Shown: positions 1 to 9,014, numbered from the stretch's first letter. The stretch is 33,381 nt of DNA from Mesotoga sp. UBA6090 (GCF_002435945.1 NZ_DIXC01000074.1:1-33381); one strand, 5' to 3'. Numbers and translations: made by a program. Notes: a model not told the origin generated them from the sequence alone.

Positions 1-2058
1 TATCTCCTGCAGCAGCGATAGGGCATTGTTTCTAAGTTCCTCAACGTTCTTAAGGCCCTTGAGCCGGCCAATGTCTCCCGCTGGTAAGAAACCAAAGGAG
101 ACCTTGATATCTTCAAAAGGAGGCAGCTGCTGAAGCCCAGACACCCTTCGATCAACAACATCTTCAATTATCTCGAAGACATTGGAATCTATTTCCTCAC
201 CTTTCAGTACCCAGTCTCGATGAGCATAGATTGCACTTCTTTGCTGATCTATAACTGAGTCCAGTTCATAGAGCCGCTTTCTGATCTCGAAGTGCATTCC
301 TTCAATCTTCTTCTGAGCAGAAAAAATAATCCTGCTTAAAAGCGAGTGTTCAATCGGCTGACCTCTTTCAATCTTGAGAGTATTCATTATGGACTGCATC
401 CGTTCTCCGCCGAAAAGCCTTATGAGATCATCTTCGGTAGAAAGGAAGAATCTTGACTCTCCCGGATCCCCCTGCCTGCCAGATCTTCCTACGAGCTGAT
501 TGTCTATTCTCCTGCTTTCGTGTCTTTCGGTACCGAGAACATAGAGCCCCCCTAGCTCTACGACACCCTCTCCTAGCTTAATGTCTGTTCCTCTTCCTGC
601 CATGTTTGTCGCGATTGTAATGGTCTTTCGTTCACCTGCTTTTGCAACAATTTCGGCTTCTCTCTCATGGTACTTTGCGTTTAGAACCTCATGGGGAACT
701 CCCCTTTTCTGGAGCATTTTGCTCAAGAGCTCGCTCTTCTCAATAGAAGTTGTTCCTACAAGCACGGGTTGTCCTTTTTCATAACGTTCGGCAATCTCAT
801 TTATTGTTGCTTCATTTTTTTCTTCTTTGGTCTTGTATATTGAGTCTTCCTTGTCCTGCCGGATTACGTTCTTGTTAGTAGGTATTACCGCAACTGGCGT
901 GTTATAAATCGAAATGAACTCCGACTCTTCAGTCGCCGCCGTCCCCGTCATTCCTGCTACTTTGTCGTATTGCTTGAAGTAGTTTTGAAAGGTAATCGTG
1001 GCGAAAGTAACCGATTCCTGTCTAATCTGTACATTTTCCTTCGCCTCTATTGCCTGATGGAGACCTTCAGAGTACCTTCTTCCCGGCAATAATCTGCCGG
1101 TAAACTCATCCACAATGACAACTTCACCTTCCTGAGTAACCAGATAATCAACCTCTTTCTTGTAGAGATTCATGGCTTTCAAAGCATTCAGAAGGTGGAA
1201 AATGTAGTCATAATTACTCGGATCATAAAGATTGTCAATTTGCAGAAGCTTCTCAGCCTTTGCTATACCCTCGTCTGTAAGAGTCACTGTTCTGTCTTTC
1301 TCATCAACAACGAAGTCTTTTTCCGCCTGAAAACGCTTTGCAAAGAAGGCAAATTGCCTGTACAGATTTGAAGAGTCTTGAGCCGGACCAGATATGATCA
1401 ACGGGGTTCTAGCTTCATCAATTAGTATTGAATCGGCCTCATCCACAATTACGAAATTATGTCCGCGTTGAACCTTATTCTCAAGAGAGTATACGAGATT
1501 ATCCCTAAGGTAGTCGAATCCAAACTCGTTGGCCGTTCCGTATGTAATATCACAGTTATAGGCATCTTTTCTTAGCGACGGCTCCATGGCCGCCTGAATG
1601 AATCCTGCCCGTAATCCAAGATATTCATACACCGGACCCATCCAGCCAGCATCTCTCTTCGCAAGATAGTCGTTCACGGTTGCTAGATGACAACCCTTGC
1701 CCGAAAGAGCATTCAGATACAATGGCATTGTTGCCACCAGTGTCTTTCCTTCACCGGTTTTCATCTCAGCGATCTTGCCTTCGTTAAGAGCTAGCGCACC
1801 CATCAACTGCACGTCGAAGGGCCTCATACTAACAGTCCTTTTCGCGGCCTCTCTTGCCAGAGCAAAAGCTTCGGGCAGAATTAAATCAAGAGATTGACCC
1901 TCCAAGACCCGGGATTTGAACTCTTCCGTTTTCTTTGCAAAGTCTTTCTTTTCAAATTTTTCTATGGCTTGCTCATGGTCGTTAATGACTTCAACTACTC
2001 TAGAGTACTTCTTTAGAAGTATTCGGTTCTTATCGAATATGTTCGAAAGAATTCCCAT
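1..2058 (-). CDS. secA: Preprotein translocase ATPase SecA (3' end cut by window edge)
   Basis: SecA is the cytosolic motor ATPase that drives unfolded preproteins through the SecYEG channel. The frame is open for 686 codons from the ATG at 2056-2058 to the window edge. Visible landmarks are the Walker A motif MKTGEGKT (codons at about 1741-1764), the DEAD-box stretch VDEADSILIDEARTPLIISG, the segment TNMAGRGTDIKLGEGV (near 555-605), and the GRSGRQGDPGESRFFLS helicase motif. The nucleotide-binding folds and most of the preprotein-crosslinking and scaffold regions are present. The C-terminal part of a typical 800-900 residue SecA lies outside the window, so a C-terminal zinc motif cannot be judged. 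A strong GAGGTGA ribosome site sits 5 bases upstream and overlaps the stop of the preceding exported-protein gene, 9 bases away, so secA is the distal gene of that operon. No frameshift is seen. Confidence 0.97.
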   Translation of the reverse strand, partial: MGILSNIFDKNRILLKKYSRVVEVINDHEQAIEKFEKKDFAKKTEEFKSRVLEGQSLDLILPEAFALAREAAKRTVSMRPFDVQLMGALALNEGKIAEMKTGEGKTLVATMPLYLNALSGKGCHLATVNDYLAKRDAGWMGPVYEYLGLRAGFIQAAMEPSLRKDAYNCDITYGTANEFGFDYLRDNLVYSLENKVQRGHNFVIVDEADSILIDEARTPLIISGPAQDSSNLYRQFAFFAKRFQAEKDFVVDEKDRTVTLTDEGIAKAEKLLQIDNLYDPSNYDYIFHLLNALKAMNLYKKEVDYLVTQEGEVVIVDEFTGRLLPGRRYSEGLHQAIEAKENVQIRQESVTFATITFQNYFKQYDKVAGMTGTAATEESEFISIYNTPVAVIPTNKNVIRQDKEDSIYKTKEEKNEATINEIAERYEKGQPVLVGTTSIEKSELLSKMLQKRGVPHEVLNAKYHEREAEIVAKAGERKTITIATNMAGRGTDIKLGEGVVELGGLYVLGTERHESRRIDNQLVGRSGRQGDPGESRFFLSTEDDLIRLFGGERMQSIMNTLKIERGQPIEHSLLSRIIFSAQKKIEGMHFEIRKRLYELDSVIDQQRSAIYAHRDWVLKGEEIDSNVFEIIEDVVDRRVSGLQQLPPFEDIKVSFGFLPAGDIGRLKGLKNVEELRNNALSLLQEI

Positions 2059-2067
2059 TGAATCACC

Positions 2068-3534
2068 TCAATAAAAGCGCAGCGCGTGAATCATGTTGCC
2101 GTTATCAATGAAGGTCTGCTGATAAAAGAGCGCACTATCCACAGAGATCCCCATAAGAGCTTTGAATACCTTCTTCACATCGATGAAGCCCTGTGCAATA
2201 TCTTTCTCCAGACCGAGTTCCCTGACAAAGTTGTAGCTGATGTTGTTACTGAGACTCTCAGCATCCGAGAGTAACCTGAAGTACTCATCTGGTGTGAGTG
2301 AAGTGAGTACCGTTGTTTCACTAGAAAATATGAAGTAGATGGTATCGAAATCATTTTCAAGCTCGTAGATACGGCTACCTTTATGCGCTGACTGAATTGC
2401 TCCCCACTCTTTTAGTGGGGCTTCAAGTCTGTCGGTATCGGAGCTCTTATTAGTGAAGACGACCGTTACTCTGGGAGTCTCCGAAACCAGGTCTCCGTAT
2501 ATCCTGGTATTACCAATGCTCTCTCTAGATAGCAGCACAACGAAATCCGCCAGCTCTTTATACGGCTCAAGATCGAGCTCAAACCAGTGAGCAAGCTCCT
2601 TTCTTAGAGTCTCAACCGATGACGAGGGAAAGAAGACCGTGTAGTCCCCAAAGGTCTCCTTTGATGCCTCCAATTCCTTTGTGTCTGATAAAGATAGCAT
2701 CTTCTGAAGATCTTCATTGTTCAGGAAAAGTGTATCCTGAACTATTGTAGCAGTTAGCGTATGTCCTTCGGGTCGCGCAAAGACCACCGTACTCTCAATA
2801 GAAAAAGTCGACTCCAGACCCAGATCAAGCTGAAAACGGTCACCATCAATGTAACCAGCAAGAGTGTAGTCGTAACTCATTTCAGCGACTTCTCTGCCCC
2901 TGCCGTTTGATTCCAGCAATCTACGTCCTTCACCTGAATAAGTCTTCGTAGCCAGTGTGACTGCGTCCTTGTTTCCACCAATAATCAGATAGTCATCACC
3001 GGTATGAAAGAAGAGAGTTCCAGTACTGCTCCTCAACTCGTTCACATTTTCTCCAGGCTGGACAAATATTGCCATATCAAGAAGCGCTGCAACCGCTTTT
3101 AGAAGCTGGAAAGAACTGGTTGTTCTCCACGCCATAAAGACTCTGTTCTTCGTAAGCTTGAGTTTCTCAAGCAAATAAAAGGGGTCGAACATGAGCAAGT
3201 CGTCTAACGAAAGATCTATGCCTTCGCCAACAAGAAGAATATCGTTATTTAGAGCATCTTTCAGGAAACTTGTATCAACTTCTGCGTTGTAACCAGCGGC
3301 ATCAATTATTCCGTAGAAGGCTCTTTCAGCCCCGAATCCATTATCGCCCAGATATGCGCCAAAGAAATTTGTGCTGTCCCTTAGAACTTCCATTGTTGAC
3401 CTCAATCCTCGTAGGATAAGAAAATAGCCAACATCTTCAGGAACGAAATCAAAAATCTCCTGTGCCATTACTCCAGAAAAGAAAATAAGTGCTAAAAAAA
3501 GAATGAGTAAGAATTTCAAGCTTTCCCGAATCAA
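2068..3534 (-). CDS. Exported protein of unknown function, 488 aa
   Basis: I do not recognise this family. The protein begins with a basic residue and a hydrophobic segment (residues about 6-22) followed by a small-residue VMAQ site, so a Sec signal peptide with cleavage after the alanine near residue 24 is likely. The remaining 460 or so residues are soluble and beta-rich, with few cysteines and no further membrane segment. The composition suggests a periplasmic or surface lineage-specific protein. The annotated start is a TTG whose base pairs overlap the tlyA stop (TTGA). An in-frame TTG five codons later would still leave a signal peptide. It lies between tlyA and secA and is translationally coupled to tlyA, but I draw no functional conclusion from that. 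Confidence 0.85.
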   Translation of the reverse strand: MIRESLKFLLILFLALIFFSGVMAQEIFDFVPEDVGYFLILRGLRSTMEVLRDSTNFFGAYLGDNGFGAERAFYGIIDAAGYNAEVDTSFLKDALNNDILLVGEGIDLSLDDLLMFDPFYLLEKLKLTKNRVFMAWRTTSSFQLLKAVAALLDMAIFVQPGENVNELRSSTGTLFFHTGDDYLIIGGNKDAVTLATKTYSGEGRRLLESNGRGREVAEMSYDYTLAGYIDGDRFQLDLGLESTFSIESTVVFARPEGHTLTATIVQDTLFLNNEDLQKMLSLSDTKELEASKETFGDYTVFFPSSSVETLRKELAHWFELDLEPYKELADFVVLLSRESIGNTRIYGDLVSETPRVTVVFTNKSSDTDRLEAPLKEWGAIQSAHKGSRIYELENDFDTIYFIFSSETTVLTSLTPDEYFRLLSDAESLSNNISYNFVRELGLEKDIAQGFIDVKKVFKALMGISVDSALFYQQTFIDNGNMIHALRFY

Positions 3535-4376
3535 CCCTTTGCTGAACCGGGGTTTTCCCTCCCTTCAACCTTATAACTGCTATCCCGATCAAAGAAACCA
3601 AAGGCTTCCTCTACCAATCGTTCGAAGTCGAATTCGAATGATCTCTCTTCTACAACCGAATAAAGAAGGTATTCAATATTGCCTTTCTTACCCCTAATTG
3701 GTGAGAAAGTCAATCCAACGGGAAACAAATCATTGGTCCGAAATGCCTTTACAAACGCTTCCAGAATTTCAACATGAACATTCCTGGAATTCACCAATCC
3801 TTTCTTGACCACACCTGGACCAGCTTCGAATTGGGGCTTCACAAGGACTACTGCTTCCCCCCCATCCTCCAAGAAACTTCTCAGAAGACCAGCAACTGTC
3901 ACCGTTGATATGAAAGAAAGGTCAGCAGTAAGCAAATCTGCTTTTCCGCCGGCCTGTTCAAGCGTCAAACCTCTAATATCAGTAGATTCCAGTGAGACAA
4001 CTCGTTCATCGTCTTTTATGCGGTGACTGATCTGATCTCTGCCAACATCAACACAAAGCACCCTGTCTGCACCTTTCTCAAGTAGCAACTGCGTGAACCC
4101 ACCGGTCGAGGCTCCGACGTCGATAACTCTCTTTCCCTCAACATTTATCTCGAAAGCGTCAATGGCTTTTCGAAGTTTGAAATAACCGCGACCGACTGGA
4201 ATTATAGGATCCATAACAACTATTTCTTTATCAGAATCCACCTTATGGCTTGGCTTAACAACAATCATACCATCTACAGTCACTTTTCCGTTCTTGATCA
4301 AAGCTGCTCCTTTTGTTCTACTTTCAGACAGTCCAAGATCAAATAACAGTTCATCGAGTCTACGTTTCGAATTCAT
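3531..4376 (-). CDS. tlyA: TlyA-family rRNA 2'-O-methyltransferase (S4 + FtsJ-like)
   Basis: TlyA proteins use SAM to methylate the ribose 2'-OH of cytidines in 16S and/or 23S rRNA. Residues about 1-65 form an S4 RNA-binding domain (RRLDELLFDLGLSESRTKGAALIKNGKVTVDG split across the motif). The methyltransferase part follows, with motif I VIDVGASTGGFTQLLLEKGA, the LCVDVGRDQ acidic loop, and the TADLSFIS segment and VKPQFEAG that are typical of the family. The ATG at 4374-4376 is preferred because the protein then starts directly on the S4 domain (281 aa) and is preceded by a GGTG site. A longer frame upstream would run deep into truA. It overlaps the truA 3' end by 17 bases. The old name hemolysin is misleading; the rRNA target here is inferred from the family. 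Confidence 0.93.
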   Translation of the reverse strand: MNSKRRLDELLFDLGLSESRTKGAALIKNGKVTVDGMIVVKPSHKVDSDKEIVVMDPIIPVGRGYFKLRKAIDAFEINVEGKRVIDVGASTGGFTQLLLEKGADRVLCVDVGRDQISHRIKDDERVVSLESTDIRGLTLEQAGGKADLLTADLSFISTVTVAGLLRSFLEDGGEAVVLVKPQFEAGPGVVKKGLVNSRNVHVEILEAFVKAFRTNDLFPVGLTFSPIRGKKGNIEYLLYSVVEERSFEFDFERLVEEAFGFFDRDSSYKVEGRENPGSAKG

Positions 4377-5112
4377 CAAACACCACTTTGTAGAAAACAA
4401 GTCCCTGCGGTGGAGCAGTTCCCGGAAGACTAGATCTGTCACGAGTGGAAAGGAATTCCGCTACTGCTTCTTCCGAAACGCCTCCCGTACCTACTTTTAC
4501 AAGGGTTCCAACAATATTCCTAACCATTCTCTTAAGAAAGGAAATTCCCTCTACCCTAATGAGAATCAAGTGAGGCGAGACTTTGATTATTCTAATAGAG
4601 GAAACAGTTCTGACCGGGTTTCTATCGTCCTTACCGGTTCTGAAAGCAGCAAAATCATGCTCCCCCAATAAATGGCTTCCTGCTCTTCTCATTGATTCAA
4701 TATCGAGAGGATAGGGAAACCACCAGACAAATCTTCTTCTAAAGATATCGGGTTCACTTGAATTCAAAATATAATAGTGATAGATTCTCTTGTTTGCCTC
4801 AAATCTGGGACTAAAGTTTTCCGCAACTTCATGTACTTTCCTTACATATACGTCAGACGGAAGATTCGCGTTCAGAGCATCTTTCATAGTGGAGGCGCTC
4901 AACCGGTCTAGATTAGAATCAAATGCAATTACCTGTCCATATCCATGAACCCCTGTATCTGTCCGCCCAGCGCCCTGGCTGGAGATACTGAACTTATGAA
5001 TCCTCTCCAGAGCTTCCTCGAAGACGCCCTGAACCGTCCGCATATCCGGCTGATTCTGAAAGCCGAAGAAGTCAGTTCCATCGTATGAGACTACAGCAGC
5101 GAATCTCTTCAT
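4360..5112 (-). CDS. truA: tRNA pseudouridine(38-40) synthase TruA
   Basis: TruA isomerises uridines 38, 39 and 40 in the tRNA anticodon stem-loop. The 250-residue length is normal. The catalytic aspartate is Asp52 in GAGRTDTGVHG, and the N-terminal VSYDGTDFFGFQNQP and the FSPRFEANKRIYHYYI stretch are family signatures, as is the C-terminal FLKRMVRNIVGTLVKVG. The ATG start lies 2 bases after the upstream stop with only a weak GAAGT site, so coupling to the preceding gene is likely. Its 3' end overlaps tlyA, giving two RNA-modification genes in tandem. Confidence 0.96.
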   Translation of the reverse strand: MKRFAAVVSYDGTDFFGFQNQPDMRTVQGVFEEALERIHKFSISSQGAGRTDTGVHGYGQVIAFDSNLDRLSASTMKDALNANLPSDVYVRKVHEVAENFSPRFEANKRIYHYYILNSSEPDIFRRRFVWWFPYPLDIESMRRAGSHLLGEHDFAAFRTGKDDRNPVRTVSSIRIIKVSPHLILIRVEGISFLKRMVRNIVGTLVKVGTGGVSEEAVAEFLSTRDRSSLPGTAPPQGLVFYKVVFDEFET

Positions 5113-5114
5113 GA

Positions 5115-5723
5115 TTACTTCGAGGCCGTCAGATCAAGCATTTCAGTATAGAGATAAACCATCGAAGAGAGATCCTTTCCCATTTTTGGCAAATCACCGT
5201 TATAGACTGTCCAGAGAACCCTTCCAACTATGGTCTCCACATACTTAATCAATGAGTTTTCGAGTTCATTTTTCTCGCTATGGCTTATTTGCAGTCGTTC
5301 GACTTTCCCAGCAAGCCAGGATGAAAAGCGCTGATCGTTAAATCTTAACGATCCCTGCTCATAATCTTTCAACATCTTGTATACTTCTTCAGTAGTCTCC
5401 CGAACAGAAAGACTCTTCGATATCACTTCAAGTGTTGTCGGATCGAAGTACCCTTCGAGAGCTTCTGGGACTTCGAGTTCGTACTTGAAGTAAAGAAGAT
5501 TCGCATCGCTGTGCTTTCTTTCGAAAGAGATTTTCCTTCTCGTAGAACTTTCAAGACCACATGCACTGAGGCAGTTCCAGTACTTGTACTCAAGCAACTC
5601 ACTGGAATGCTCGGTAGACCAGGTGGTCATGAAACCCGTTTTCGTTCTATGATCGAAAGTCGCTCTTTTCGGTGTGAGAAACTCCTCCTCCCGGTAAAGT
5701 ATGTGTGCGTACTTATAATTCAT
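5115..5723 (-). CDS. Hypothetical protein, 202 aa
   Basis: I do not recognise this protein. It is soluble and charged, has no signal peptide or membrane helix, and is rich in aromatic residues in the first half (MNYKYAHILYREEEFLTPKR). The second half looks helical, with heptad-like spacing in VERLQISHSEKNELENSLIKY. The ATG overlaps the pgm stop by 4 bases (ATGA), and its stop is 2 bases before truA. It is clearly translated as part of the operon, since reading frame, spacing and coupling all fit a real gene. No catalytic motif is obvious, and the two cysteines (SACG and WNC) do not form a metal motif. Confidence 0.8.
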   Translation of the reverse strand: MNYKYAHILYREEEFLTPKRATFDHRTKTGFMTTWSTEHSSELLEYKYWNCLSACGLESSTRRKISFERKHSDANLLYFKYELEVPEALEGYFDPTTLEVISKSLSVRETTEEVYKMLKDYEQGSLRFNDQRFSSWLAGKVERLQISHSEKNELENSLIKYVETIVGRVLWTVYNGDLPKMGKDLSSMVYLYTEMLDLTASK

Positions 5724-7369
5724 AGGCCCTCAATCCCTTCAACCAGTTCTCTAAGTTCTTCTATCCTCTTTCTCGCTTTTTCCTCGTTATCACCTCTAGC
5801 CATAAGGTAGAACTTTATTTTTGGTTCTGTTCCAGAAGGTCTGACAATTATCTTTGAATCATCTTCCATCTCTATGGATATCACATCTGCCGCCGGCAAA
5901 TCACCGGAGTCTTCCAAATAATCTCTGAACTCTCTAACTGTTTCGTTCCCCATCTTTAAGGGTCTTCTGGTTCTCAGTTTCCTCATTATTGACTCGATTT
6001 TCGCTTCGCCTTCAATTCCAACATAAACCTTGTTCACAAGGGCTTCGACATAGTGACCATGTTCTTCATAAATCTCTTCGAGATAGTCGATCATCGTCAT
6101 CCCAGACCGTTTCAGAAAGCCTCCAATTGTGCAGGCCAGGGCCGCGGCGCTTATGGCGTCCTTATCCCTTGCGTGCTTTCCATACAGTGAGCCGTAACTC
6201 TCTTCAAAGCCAAAAAGATAGCTGCCTTTTCCCTCGACGTCCGATTTTTCAATGATCTCACCAATAAACTTGAAACCCGTAAGGGTCTCCTTCACTTTCA
6301 CGTTATATTTAGCAGCGATTTTCTTGACAAGATCAGTTGATACAATCGTCTTAACAATGAATGGATCTTTTGGAAGAGATTCTTTCAATCTTTCAAGAAT
6401 GAAGGCCGTCATTATAACTCCCGTCTGATTCCCGTTAAGAGCTGTGTAGGCTCCTTTGTGCTTCACCATTATTCCCAGTCTGTCACAGTCAGGATCGGTC
6501 GCTATCAGAAGATCGGCTTCCGCTTCTTCTGCAACATTAAGAGCCATAGAAAAGGCATTCAAGTCCTCGGGATTGGGACTCTTCACAGTAGGAAAGTTGC
6601 CATCCGGGAGCGTTTGCTCCCCCACTCGCTTGACCCTGTGACCTAGGTCTGAAAGGGTTTTATAAACGGGATAGTTCCCACTTCCATGGAGAGGTGTATA
6701 GACAACACTAAGTCCGTCGTAGTCGGAGCATAGTCCCAAAACATTCTTCTTCACCGTCTCTATGAATTCTTCAAGCAAAGAATTCGGAACATTCTCAATC
6801 AACGTTTTGTCAGGAGTATAGTTCTCGAAGAAATCTGACTTCTCAACTTTCTCTATTATCTCTTCTGCAAACCTGGGAACTGCCTGTGTACCGTCAGAAG
6901 TGTAGACCTTGTAGCCGTTGTATTGAGGTGGGTTATGGCTTGCCGTTATCACAACACCACCGCTTGCTTTCAGCACTCTTACGGCGAAACTAAGAACGGG
7001 AACAGGCATAGGCTCAATAAACAAGTGAACCTTGACGCCCATGGAAGAAAGAACCTCGGCAGTGACCTCAGCAAAATGAGCAGACTTATGTCTGGTGTCA
7101 AAAGCAATAACGACCGATGGGTTACTGAATCTCTCAGAGATCCAACGTCCGAAACCCAAAGTAGCTCTCCTGACTGTGAAAGCATTCATCCGGTTGGTTC
7201 CAGCGCCAAGTATTCCCCGCATCCCACCCGTTCCAAATTTCAAATCTAATCCGAAGCTCTCCCGAATGTCACTTGGAGAGAATCTCATTAGCTCCTCTTT
7301 CATCTCTTCAGTTGAGTTTTCGAGCCATCTCTTGTACTCTTCGTTAATTGCTAGACCATCTCTTAGCAC
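5720..7369 (-). CDS. pgm: Phosphoglucomutase / phosphomannomutase
   Basis: An alpha-D-phosphohexomutase that interconverts hexose 1- and 6-phosphates. It links glycolysis to the glycogen (GlgA) and galactose (GalT) steps encoded just upstream. All four domains are visible in order: the phosphoserine loop TASHNPPQYNGYKVY (near residue 145), the Mg-binding loop ATDPDCDRLG, the sugar-binding loop FGFEESYG, and the phosphate-binding loop VRPSGTEPKIKFYL. The length, about 550 aa, fits the PgcA/YhxB-like group. I chose the GTG at 7367-7369, one base after the yraN stop, because AGGTGG lies 4 bases upstream. A TTG five codons earlier (7384) is possible but would put that site inside the gene. Glucose versus mannose preference cannot be told from sequence alone. 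Confidence 0.94.
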   Translation of the reverse strand: MLRDGLAINEEYKRWLENSTEEMKEELMRFSPSDIRESFGLDLKFGTGGMRGILGAGTNRMNAFTVRRATLGFGRWISERFSNPSVVIAFDTRHKSAHFAEVTAEVLSSMGVKVHLFIEPMPVPVLSFAVRVLKASGGVVITASHNPPQYNGYKVYTSDGTQAVPRFAEEIIEKVEKSDFFENYTPDKTLIENVPNSLLEEFIETVKKNVLGLCSDYDGLSVVYTPLHGSGNYPVYKTLSDLGHRVKRVGEQTLPDGNFPTVKSPNPEDLNAFSMALNVAEEAEADLLIATDPDCDRLGIMVKHKGAYTALNGNQTGVIMTAFILERLKESLPKDPFIVKTIVSTDLVKKIAAKYNVKVKETLTGFKFIGEIIEKSDVEGKGSYLFGFEESYGSLYGKHARDKDAISAAALACTIGGFLKRSGMTMIDYLEEIYEEHGHYVEALVNKVYVGIEGEAKIESIMRKLRTRRPLKMGNETVREFRDYLEDSGDLPAADVISIEMEDDSKIIVRPSGTEPKIKFYLMARGDNEEKARKRIEELRELVEGIEGL

Positions 7370-7370
7370 T

Positions 7371-7709
7371 CTACCACCTTCCAACTGCTTTCAAATGGTT
7401 GACTTTTCCGTTTTCCAGAACCTCGATAACATCCAGCCTTGCCTCACTGAATACGGGTTTTTCGCTGAGTATGTATCTTTGAGCGGCAAACTCCAACCGC
7501 CTGAGTTTTCTTTCATCTACTCTGTACCTTGGTAGTCTGAAAGAGCTTCCACCCTTAACTTCAACAAAGACCAACGTCTTTCCTTTGAGAGCTACAATAT
7601 CGATTTCACCGAATCTGTAAGAAACGTTCCTAGCCTTCACCTTGTATCCTGATTTCTTCAGGTATTCACAGGCTAGTTCTTCGTATCTTCTGCCAGAATC
7701 GTTGCTCAT
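7371..7709 (-). CDS. YraN / UPF0102 family nuclease-like protein
   Basis: A 112-residue protein of the UPF0102 (YraN) family, which has a restriction-endonuclease-like fold. The conserved core is visible: GRRYEELACEYLKKSGYKV at the N-terminus, then NVSYRFGEIDIVALKG, which carries the putative metal-binding E and D, and VFVEVKGG, which carries the E-x-K pair. This gives a complete PD-(D/E)xK-like arrangement. The biological role of the family is not settled. The ATG overlaps the gatC stop by 4 bases, and the 3' end abuts the pgm start. Confidence 0.92.
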   Translation of the reverse strand: MSNDSGRRYEELACEYLKKSGYKVKARNVSYRFGEIDIVALKGKTLVFVEVKGGSSFRLPRYRVDERKLRRLEFAAQRYILSEKPVFSEARLDVIEVLENGKVNHLKAVGRW

Positions 7710-8005
7710 TTCTCTTCTTTATATATTCTCGGCACCTTAAGATAGTTTCCTTCCCGCTCAGGGAAGAGATCTATTAAGAGCTTTGAATCTTCAAACTGGA
7801 CAAAGTTGTCTTCTCTAGGTTCAAGACTCTTCTCTACGGGAGAGATCATCTCTTCTTCATCGAAATCAACCTGATCGAGGAGCGTCATATATTGCAGTAT
7901 TTCCTCAATGTCCTTCTTCAATCCAATTCGTTCTTCTTCTTTCAGTTCGAGCTTTGCAAGACCTTCCAGATGCTTTAGCAGCTCATCACTTACTTTCGTC
8001 TCCAT
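7706..8005 (-). CDS. gatC: Asp-tRNA(Asn)/Glu-tRNA(Gln) amidotransferase subunit C
   Basis: GatC is the small subunit that holds GatA and GatB together in the enzyme that amidates mischarged Glu-tRNA(Gln) and Asp-tRNA(Asn). The 99-residue protein shows the family pattern: a short helical N-terminus (LLKHLEGLAKLEL), the DIEEILQYMTLLDQVD helix, and the loop ISPVEKSLEPREDNF that wraps round GatA. The ATG at 8003-8005 is preferred because a GAGGAGGA ribosome site lies just upstream. An earlier in-frame TTG at 8020 would place that site inside the coding region. gatA and gatB are not in this window, so the three subunits are encoded at separate loci. Confidence 0.92.
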   Translation of the reverse strand: METKVSDELLKHLEGLAKLELKEEERIGLKKDIEEILQYMTLLDQVDFDEEEMISPVEKSLEPREDNFVQFEDSKLLIDLFPEREGNYLKVPRIYKEEK

Positions 8006-8006
8006 T

Positions 8007-9014
8007 TCATTCCTCCTCAATGCTTACCTCACGAAGATACATGGCCGCATGTTCGGGGGGCATGGGATTTATATAGAAACCTGAGCCCCACTCAAATCCA
8101 GCAACCCTCGTAAGTCTTGGGACAATCTCCAAATGCCAGTGGTAGTGATCCGACTGCTCAATAGCTTTTATCCCGGTATGTAACATGAAATTGTAGGGAG
8201 GGTTATCGAGGGCCTTATGAATTCTCAGCAACATGTTTTTGAGAATCACAGAAAAACTATCGATCTGAGAGGCCGATATGTCTCCAAAATTACTGCTGTG
8301 AACCTTCGGAAGTATCCATGTCTCAAAGGGGAATCGTGCTGCAAAAGGTTCAAAGGCAACAAAATCGCTGTTTTCCTCGACAACTCTCGTCCCTTCTAGA
8401 CCCTCTTGATTTACCATATCACAATAAACGCATCTCTCTCTGAAACGATAGTAATCAGCCGACCCTGCTATTTCTTCAGCAACCCTCTTCGGTACTATTG
8501 GAGTTGCAATAAGTTGACTGTGAGAATGCACAAGTGAGGCTCCCGCTTCTCTTCCATGATTCTTGAATATTAAGATGTACTTTATTCTGGCGTCTTTCTC
8601 GAGTACCTGATGACGTTCCTTGTAAGCCCAGATAACCTCTTTGATCTGCTCGTAAGATAGAGTTGCCATGGAGGCATTGTGATCAGGTGTTTCAATAATC
8701 ACTTCATGAGTTCCAAATCCCTTAATTACATCATATATCCCATGGCCAAATCGCTCCGGCTCGACACTTGAATCCAGTGCAGGAAATTTGTTCTGAACCA
8801 CCCTCACCCACCACCCTGGGCTATCTTTCGCAGTATCTGCTGGCCTAAAAGCCATTACTTCTGGTGGTGTTGTGTGTTCATTTCCGTAGTCAAACGGACA
8901 GAAGGCAGATTCAACTTTTTCTCTTGCATTTATGAAATCATGCGGACGTCTTGCTCTTTCAGTCGCAATAATTACCCATCTCTTAATTATTGGATCTTTT
9001 CTGAGTTCAGGCAT
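8007..9014 (-). CDS. galT: Galactose-1-phosphate uridylyltransferase
   Basis: GalT transfers UMP between UDP-glucose and galactose 1-phosphate in the Leloir pathway, through a uridylyl-histidine intermediate. The active-site HxHxQ motif is present (SLVHSHSQLIATP), with N-terminal LRKDPIIKRWVIIATERARRP and C-terminal HYHWHLEIVPR signatures. The length (335 aa) is normal. One oddity is that the first zinc motif, usually CPxC, reads CPFD (Cys39, Asp42); a second pair, CVYC, is intact. The ATG has a GGAGGTC site 7 bases upstream and overlaps the glgA end by 8 bases. Its placement between glgA and pgm suggests a sugar-nucleotide or glycogen unit. Confidence 0.95.
   Translation of the reverse strand: MPELRKDPIIKRWVIIATERARRPHDFINAREKVESAFCPFDYGNEHTTPPEVMAFRPADTAKDSPGWWVRVVQNKFPALDSSVEPERFGHGIYDVIKGFGTHEVIIETPDHNASMATLSYEQIKEVIWAYKERHQVLEKDARIKYILIFKNHGREAGASLVHSHSQLIATPIVPKRVAEEIAGSADYYRFRERCVYCDMVNQEGLEGTRVVEENSDFVAFEPFAARFPFETWILPKVHSSNFGDISASQIDSFSVILKNMLLRIHKALDNPPYNFMLHTGIKAIEQSDHYHWHLEIVPRLTRVAGFEWGSGFYINPMPPEHAAMYLREVSIEEE

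Noticed and set aside
581..784. Plus-strand frames inside secA, pgm, dnaE, uppP and other minus-strand genes
   Set aside because: They are shadow frames on the opposite strand of well-recognised genes, with no ribosome sites and unlikely composition.
4294..4671. A 125-codon plus-strand frame across the tlyA-truA junction
   Set aside because: It lies antisense to conserved TruA and TlyA coding sequence, without a start signal.
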